Assembly: GCA_900660155.1 (NCBI GenBank)
Contig: CABFPE010000280.1
Coordinates: 565,104-629,103 of the forward strand
Source: Hofstenia miamia
Taxonomy: Eukaryota > Xenacoelomorpha > Acoela > Hofsteniidae
Reading direction: 5' to 3'
Length of the DNA stretch: 64,000 nucleotides
Below are positions 59,363-64,000 of this stretch, piece after piece. Under the pieces are notes generated by a model. That model worked only from the letters and a program-made list of their open reading frames with translations. It was not told the origin of the DNA and did no database searches. How positions within the stretch are numbered: the stretch's first letter is position 1; each line of letters starts with the position of its first letter. The position numbers and the translations under genes are program-made.

Positions 59363-59863
59363 GCTATTAAGTTATAAACGAATGCCAAAATACACGAAAC
59401 AAGTGTTTCAGACAGAAATGAATTCAATTAAATATGACGATATTTACACAAGTTGCCACAACGACAATCAATACATTTCGACTTGCATTTATACGTTGGA
59501 TAACTGCTCAAAGAGCTACTTTTAAGTAAGGATCACATATACCTATAAGACGTTTTAAAGAATGCAATACAACTACTAGCAGTTCAAAAAGCTTGATGAA
59601 TATTAAGTAATCAGTACGTTTTATATTTTAAAAGAAAAACAATAAGCATATATTAAATCAAGAATCCCAAATGAGGTGTTTAGAAAATGGCGGGAAAGAC
59701 AAATGCTAAATACTTGGTGGCAATGAAAACCATCAAAAGAAACACAGTACATGGTTTCGCTGCTGTACATCATTTAGCAAGACAACGCCTTCATTCGTGT
59801 CTAGTGAGAAATTTTGTGATTAACTTATAAAAGAAAAAGAATATTAGGGATTCATGATATAAA

Positions 59864-61015
59864 TTAATTCTTTCTAACAGCAACCTCTTTAGATTTCTTT
59901 GATTTTTGCGCAGGTTCGTTCTTTGTAATGGCACCACCCGTGGGTTTCTCTTTTGTGTGACCATCAGGAATATAAATAAGAGTGCATGGGATGTCAGTAC
60001 AAATATGAGGGCTAAAATATTATTATTATTATTAGGAAAAAGCTATCAAGTGATGGCAAATATAAAAAACTTAAAAATTAACAAAACGTGACAGTTGGAT
60101 GAAATGAAATTGAAACGTCTGAAAACTGCATTTACAATTGTTGATACATGAATGTTTAGCAATTTGTAGAATCTGACTAAAAACACCAACGCGCTTACCT
60201 GTCTAAAAGCTGTCTAAAATAAAAGAATCAAATGTTACATCTATCACATAGTGAATATTGCGCCGCTTAAAATCCGAGGAATTTCTAACAATGCTGTGAA
60301 TACAATTTTAATAAACACATGCAAGCGAATTGTATTTTACATTGAATGCCTAAACCACTTTGATTGAAAAAAGTTGTGCAGATCTAATTTAGTGCAGTAC
60401 AGGGTTTTTAGTGCGAAAACCTAAAAATAGCAAATTATTTGATCAGAGGGGACCAGAAAATAGCCGAAATATTTAAATTCTACACGATACTACAGGGTGT
60501 CTGAACGGGTTAAACTATTGGCCTCTATACAATTTCAAGCACCCTCTAGAGATTAAACGATTTTTGGTTACACATAGCCACACGATCAATTTTAACGGTT
60601 TTACTTGTGCATAGCCAAAAGGCTCTCCACAAATATGTATCAAGCTAGAAAAAACGTATCGAAGTACAAAATATAAGTGAAGCAATCACAAGGAGGTACA
60701 CAACTAGACAAAATAACAACGAAATAAAAAATAGAATTTCCCGCCATTTCAAGGCAGCCGCCATTTTTATATTAAAGTAAAGAAGACACTGTATTTAACT
60801 GAAATATCTATTGAAAACAAACTAGGATTTTAAAATGTTAATCATGTTAAGGTAAATTTAGCTAATATACTTAATTTTTAGCAATAATACAAAATACGCA
60901 ACCTGAATGGCTTGTATGGTTGATGACAAATATAGAAACCTCGTCTTTGTAGCTGAATTATGTCCCCTTTCTTAAGATTAGCTAATTCTGCATCGCCAAT
61001 AAGCGTTTGTTCAAT
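59864..61015 (-). CDS. Glutamyl-tRNA synthetase, C-terminal exons (partial)
   Basis: Exon 61015-60903 reads [20 protein letters not shown] and [17 protein letters not shown]. The last exon, 60011-59864, reads [20 protein letters not shown] and [20 protein letters not shown] and ends VAVRKN plus TAA. Together they match the end of the GluRS anticodon-binding domain in animal EPRS (human: [20 protein letters not shown], then [13 protein letters not shown]). In the fused enzyme WHEP repeats would follow; here a Lys-rich tail ends in a stop. Direct splicing gives QPYKPFSPHIC, the closest match to the human QPYEPVSPYSC. An optional 15-nt exon lies in the intron. The donor after 60903 is a weak GTTGCG. 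Upstream exons are not found up to 64000, where mobile elements fill the intron. ProRS follows 523 bp downstream on the same strand. Confidence 0.9.
60199..60213 (-). other. Possible 15-nt cassette microexon of GluRS
   Basis: ACAGCTTTTAGACAG is bounded by TTATTTTAG upstream and GTAAGCG downstream, a better donor than that of the preceding exon. The flanking exons end and begin in the same phase. Inclusion would insert five residues (giving PF-RQLLD-SPH) without a frame change. Whether it is used is unknown. Confidence 0.4.
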
Positions 61016-61057
61016 CTAAATGATATAACAATATCGTTAATGTCGATTTCTACAATT

Positions 61058-61061
<4 letters not shown>

Positions 61062-61092
<31 letters not shown>
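61062..61092. repeat. (TA)n microsatellite with scaffold N
   Basis: TA run ending at a single N (61093). Confidence 0.9.
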
Positions 61093-61133
61093 NTTTCCCA
61101 ACAAATGTAAGGTTTTTGAATTTCCCATATATA

Positions 61134-61361
61134 CAAGGTGTCCGTAAAGTCTGGACAGGAAAATTAACTATTTTTCAATGTAAGCTTTAAAATTATTCAT
61201 ATTTTTTGCATCCATGCTTCAAGAAAGATTTAAACTTATAGTTGTCAGAGGCTATGGAGGCTTAATTTATAAAATTAATGAACTTTATCCGGAAAGAAGT
61301 TCACATATTTAGACAGTGACGAAATTATGAAATTGTGTGTCCAGACATTATGGATACCTTA
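61134..61361. mobile_element. mariner-type MITE
   Basis: The left end CAAGGTGTCCGTAAAGTCTG and the inverted right end TAAGGTATCCATAATGTCTG are typical mariner termini (xAGGGTGTCCxxAAAGTCTGG) with TA on both outer sides. At 228 bp there is no coding capacity. Confidence 0.7.
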
Positions 61362-61380
61362 TATATATATATATATATAT

Positions 61381-62855
61381 ACTCATACTTGAGCTTTGTA
61401 CATTTTAAGAACCAGCTAGCTTGCGCTTTGCAAAATTCCCACGCACACTTGCGCTTTGTAAACCTTATTAACTTTCAGATAAACTTTCTCGAAAACTGCA
61501 TTTTTGTAACTTTAAAATTACGGAAATATGATTATAATTAGTATTTTGATATATAATTTTTTTTACCAGAAGCAACAAATTTGAAAAAAAGTTAGCATGA
61601 TCCGCAGCGTTGCGCCTTGTACACAAAATACACGCATACTTGCACGTTGTACAAACACATTCTTATTAAAAACATTTATTTCAACAATCAACAATTATCC
61701 TAGAAATTATAACTTAAAAAACGCGAGAAGGCTTGATTTACTTTAGAATTCATTTTAAACCAGATTTTTCGTTTATTGGCATAACTCAACTAGGGTTGGC
61801 TGGTTACTACTTACTAGTAAATTTACTAGTAACTTTACAAGTAGTTCAATTTGAGCTTATTGTGGCATGTTACCGGAGTTAGTAGTAACAACTCTTTTCA
61901 AGTGATTGTTGAGGTCGAGTGGCAGGGTCATAATGTATTGTCAGCCAATTAAACAACATATTACGTCTTCGCTCTTGCACGCAATAATGTAGCTATACAA
62001 ACAATTAACTACTAACTGGCACATTATATTAGTCTTCGCTCTTGCATGCATTAATGAAGTTATACAAACAATTAACTATTACCTGGCACGTAGTTGGTAG
62101 ACAAATATTCAAATAATTATGCGTAATGCAAGACATCAGAGTATTTTAGCAGGATACTAGTAATATACTGATGAGTTCCTAGCCTAGTAAGTTACCAATA
62201 ACCAGTTTCAAGGTTACTGCAATTTGCCAACGCTTAGCTCAGTGATTCATTGAACTCAACGTGCCTAGGTGCATTAACAAAGCTTTTTCTAGCGTGTCTT
62301 CTAAATGAGCAGTCTGTATCAATTGCTATTCATATATGTTATAAGTATTATGTACTACAAATACATAACTAGCTAAATCGATGCGATATAATATATTTGC
62401 ATGCCTATTAATAGTGGTAAATTTGCCTGAAGTGAAAGGAGTAACTACCGCATAATAAAAATTCGCGATTTAAACGACGCGCGTAAAATGTTGAAGCTCA
62501 AATTTGTTCTAAATAGAACTTTTCGAATGTGCTAGTCATTTCCAAACTTAATATTTAGGCGTGAGTGGATTTTTTGAAGATAAGAGAAGTTTTAAAAAAG
62601 TGTGCAAAACGCAAGTATGCGTGCAATTTTTTTAACAGAAACTTCAATAATTTTTTTAAAAAAATATCTAAATTTAAAAATGCTTTAGAAAGTGTTTTTT
62701 CAGTTATGCGGACATTTCCTAATATAAAAATATAGTTTAAAAATATTTCTTAATACCGTACTGCTAACTTGCGCTTTTTACTATGGGAAAATCGGTTCAG
62801 GTTGCGCGTTGTACACTTTTCTCAAATTTCCATAGTACAAAGCGCAAGCATGAGT
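61381..62855. mobile_element. TIR element with TTGCGCTTTGTA subterminal repeats
   Basis: The left end ACTCATACTTGAGCTTTGTA and the inverted right end ACTCATGCTTGCGCTTTGTA agree at 18 of 20 positions, and both abut TA repeats. Further copies or near copies of ACTTGCGCTTTGTA lie inside both ends: about 61412, 61440, 61620 and 61640 in forward sense, and about 62605, 62770 and 62805 in mixed orientation. No transposase can be read in its 1475 bp. A hAT-type MITE is nested inside. The superfamily is unknown. Confidence 0.65.
61791..62235. mobile_element. Nested hAT-type MITE
   Basis: Ends TAGGGTTGGCTGGTTAC and, inverted, AAGCGTTGGCAAATTGCAG share GTTGGC; 8-bp flanks AACTCAAC and AGCTCAGT agree at 5 of 8. 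Inside, a block of about 70 bp starting GTCTTCGCTCTTGCA is tandemly duplicated (about 61965 and 62033). Subterminal TTACTAGTAA palindromes lie at the left end. The worn target duplication implies age. Confidence 0.55.
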
Positions 62856-62934
62856 TTATATATATATATAATATATATTAGGATTGTTCATATTTTTGTC
62901 ATGCTTTAAAGTTGCGCTTGCACAACCTGATGTG

Positions 62935-63013
62935 GTGCAATTTTGCTTGAAAATCACTGTGCAAAAAAATTTTCAAATTGGTTGAATTTTAAATCCTCCG
63001 CAAAAGCGATGAA
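62935..63013. repeat. Half copy of the 50590-50800 foldback element
   Basis: GTGCAATTTTGCTTGAAAAT, CACTGTGCAAA, then AATTGGTTGAATTTTAAATC and CAAAAGCGATGAA match the arms of the foldback repeat at 50590-50800. Confidence 0.65.
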
Positions 63014-63520
63014 GGTTTGCGCTAAAAATTGCTTTAATTGGGCAATCCTCTGTTAGTGAATACCAAAATTATTAAGTTTTCACGTTTTTTTGCTCCTCAA
63101 GACTAAAACAAAAGTTCAAATCCCAGTACAACTTCGTAAATTAATAAAAGAAGCACCAGTAAATAAATTTGCGTCTATATGCATATTTAAGTTGAAACTT
63201 TTAAATTTAAAGATTTGTATGTGTAAGTCTCTCAAAACGTTCCAATTTATTAAACTTTCTCACAAAAAATTCTGATCTGTGTTATTTTTGGAGTTGACGT
63301 AGCGTCCTGAAAATTACCCTAAAAACATTACATGCAAGTAGGAAATCTACTATCTGCAATTCATACGGCCTTTGTTCTTCATTTTAAAACGACCCAATTG
63401 TGGCATTTGTTGTATCAAACATACACCACTCTTGGCGTGGTTGTTCGTAGCAACCACGTACCATATAACTTTCTGAGATATTTTGAGGTTGATGTTAGGA
63501 ATGAAGCAATTGAAGTAGGT

Positions 63521-63895
63521 TCACGTCGTTTCTAGCGGCGTGTGGAGGAAGTCAATGTACATTTTCTCTCCCAGTGATATATGCGATACGTTTCTCATCC
63601 CAATTAATAGTAAAGCATGAGCACTAGTAAAGTTTTTTATAATTGATGTTGTAAATTTAAAACCTCTTTTCACGTTGAATTGCATATCGATTCTGCGCTG
63701 TGTCGATGGCATTGGATGTCTAAAAAATGCGCGAAAAAATGTGCACTTCATCATTTTAAATGTTTGATCGCTTTGAAATAAGCAATAAAAATATGTATAA
63801 CCTTTAAAAAAGTGGTTTCTGCTTTCAAAGTCCTTTCCATTCGATAAACACATTCTCCAGAGCAATATGTGGTAGAGATTCCAGTACGTGACCAA
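63521..63895 (-). other. Unassigned 124-codon open frame
   Basis: The minus strand is open from 63895 to 63521 (MVTYWNLYHILLWRMCLSNG at the start, SLGEKMYIDFLHTPLETT at the end). It is rich in Phe, Lys and His and resembles no family I know. Parallel open stretches in another frame suggest decayed coding sequence, perhaps of a mobile element. It lies in the presumed GluRS intron or beyond its 5' side. Confidence 0.25.
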
Positions 63896-64000
63896 AATAT
63901 TTAAATTTGCTTAACAATAGAAGTTTATGCCATTCGAATTTTTTCTTTGCAAGGTTTGGTCATAGAAGAAGCTTAGTGCCAGTTGGAAGCTCTGCTCTTC

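Noticed and set aside
60492-60520. TACAGGGTGTCTGAACGGG as a mariner end inside the GluRS intron
   Set aside because: No inverted partner was found nearby; a single short match is not enough.
59864-61015. Alternative that ProRS and GluRS are still one fused gene with the GluRS stop in a skipped exon
   Set aside because: The terminal exon encodes the conserved end of GluRS, no WHEP-coding exon or in-phase donor near its end was seen, and ProRS has its own ATG in a Lys-rich linker. cDNA would settle it.
1-64000. CRISPR arrays, bacterial operons, tRNA and rRNA genes
   Set aside because: No direct-repeat/spacer array, Shine-Dalgarno-led gene clusters, tRNA cloverleaf or rRNA sequence was recognised; the window is eukaryotic.

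Overview
The window looks like AT-rich, repeat-laden nuclear DNA of a fast-evolving invertebrate animal. Host genes have spliceosomal introns ranging from about 43 bp to several kb. There are many (TA)n tracts, and most of the sequence is decayed transposons: Tc1/mariner, pogo, hAT, Kolobok, CR1/Jockey-like LINEs and a Penelope-like element. The clade cannot be fixed from sequence alone. A 1000-N gap (23303-24302) and several single Ns mark scaffold joins, and some of these look wrong. || Layout. 1-7.4 kb: a broken Tc1-like transposon, a 42-bp minisatellite, hAT and pogo remnants, and an assembly duplication. 7.5-8.3 kb: an intronless SH3BP5-like coiled-coil gene (+). 10.0-10.45 kb: a mariner remnant (-). 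13.4-14.5 kb: an intronless leucine-rich-repeat gene (-). 15.6-18.3 kb: ancient local duplications holding a possible hAT-type insertion. 18.8-23.3 kb: a LINE, a pogo-type MITE and a Penelope-like element with a hammerhead-like motif. 24.3-26.4 kb: a long-TIR element and an antisense LINE. 28.9-30.4 kb: the first part of glutamyl-tRNA synthetase (-). 32.0-37.5 kb: a three-exon gene for a 60-aa acidic protein (+). 40.5-53.3 kb: a transposon graveyard of nested LINEs plus a 2.6-kb Kolobok element. 53.6-59.3 kb: a complete 11-exon prolyl-tRNA synthetase (-). 59.9-61.0 kb: the last exons of glutamyl-tRNA synthetase (-). 61.1-63 kb: nested MITEs. || Main result. In most animals GluRS and ProRS are fused into one polypeptide (EPRS) joined by WHEP repeats. 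Here GluRS ends with its own stop, no WHEP repeat follows, and 523 bp further on, same strand, ProRS starts with its own ATG. The fusion therefore appears to have split in place with gene order kept. The spacer has no AATAAA/ATTAAA on the sense strand, and a 3' splice-acceptor-like site lies 9 nt before the ProRS start, which raises the possibility of a dicistronic transcript resolved by trans-splicing. The GluRS 5' exons lie 30 kb away on the wrong side of ProRS, on a different sub-contig; a contig-order error or a partial second copy would explain this.
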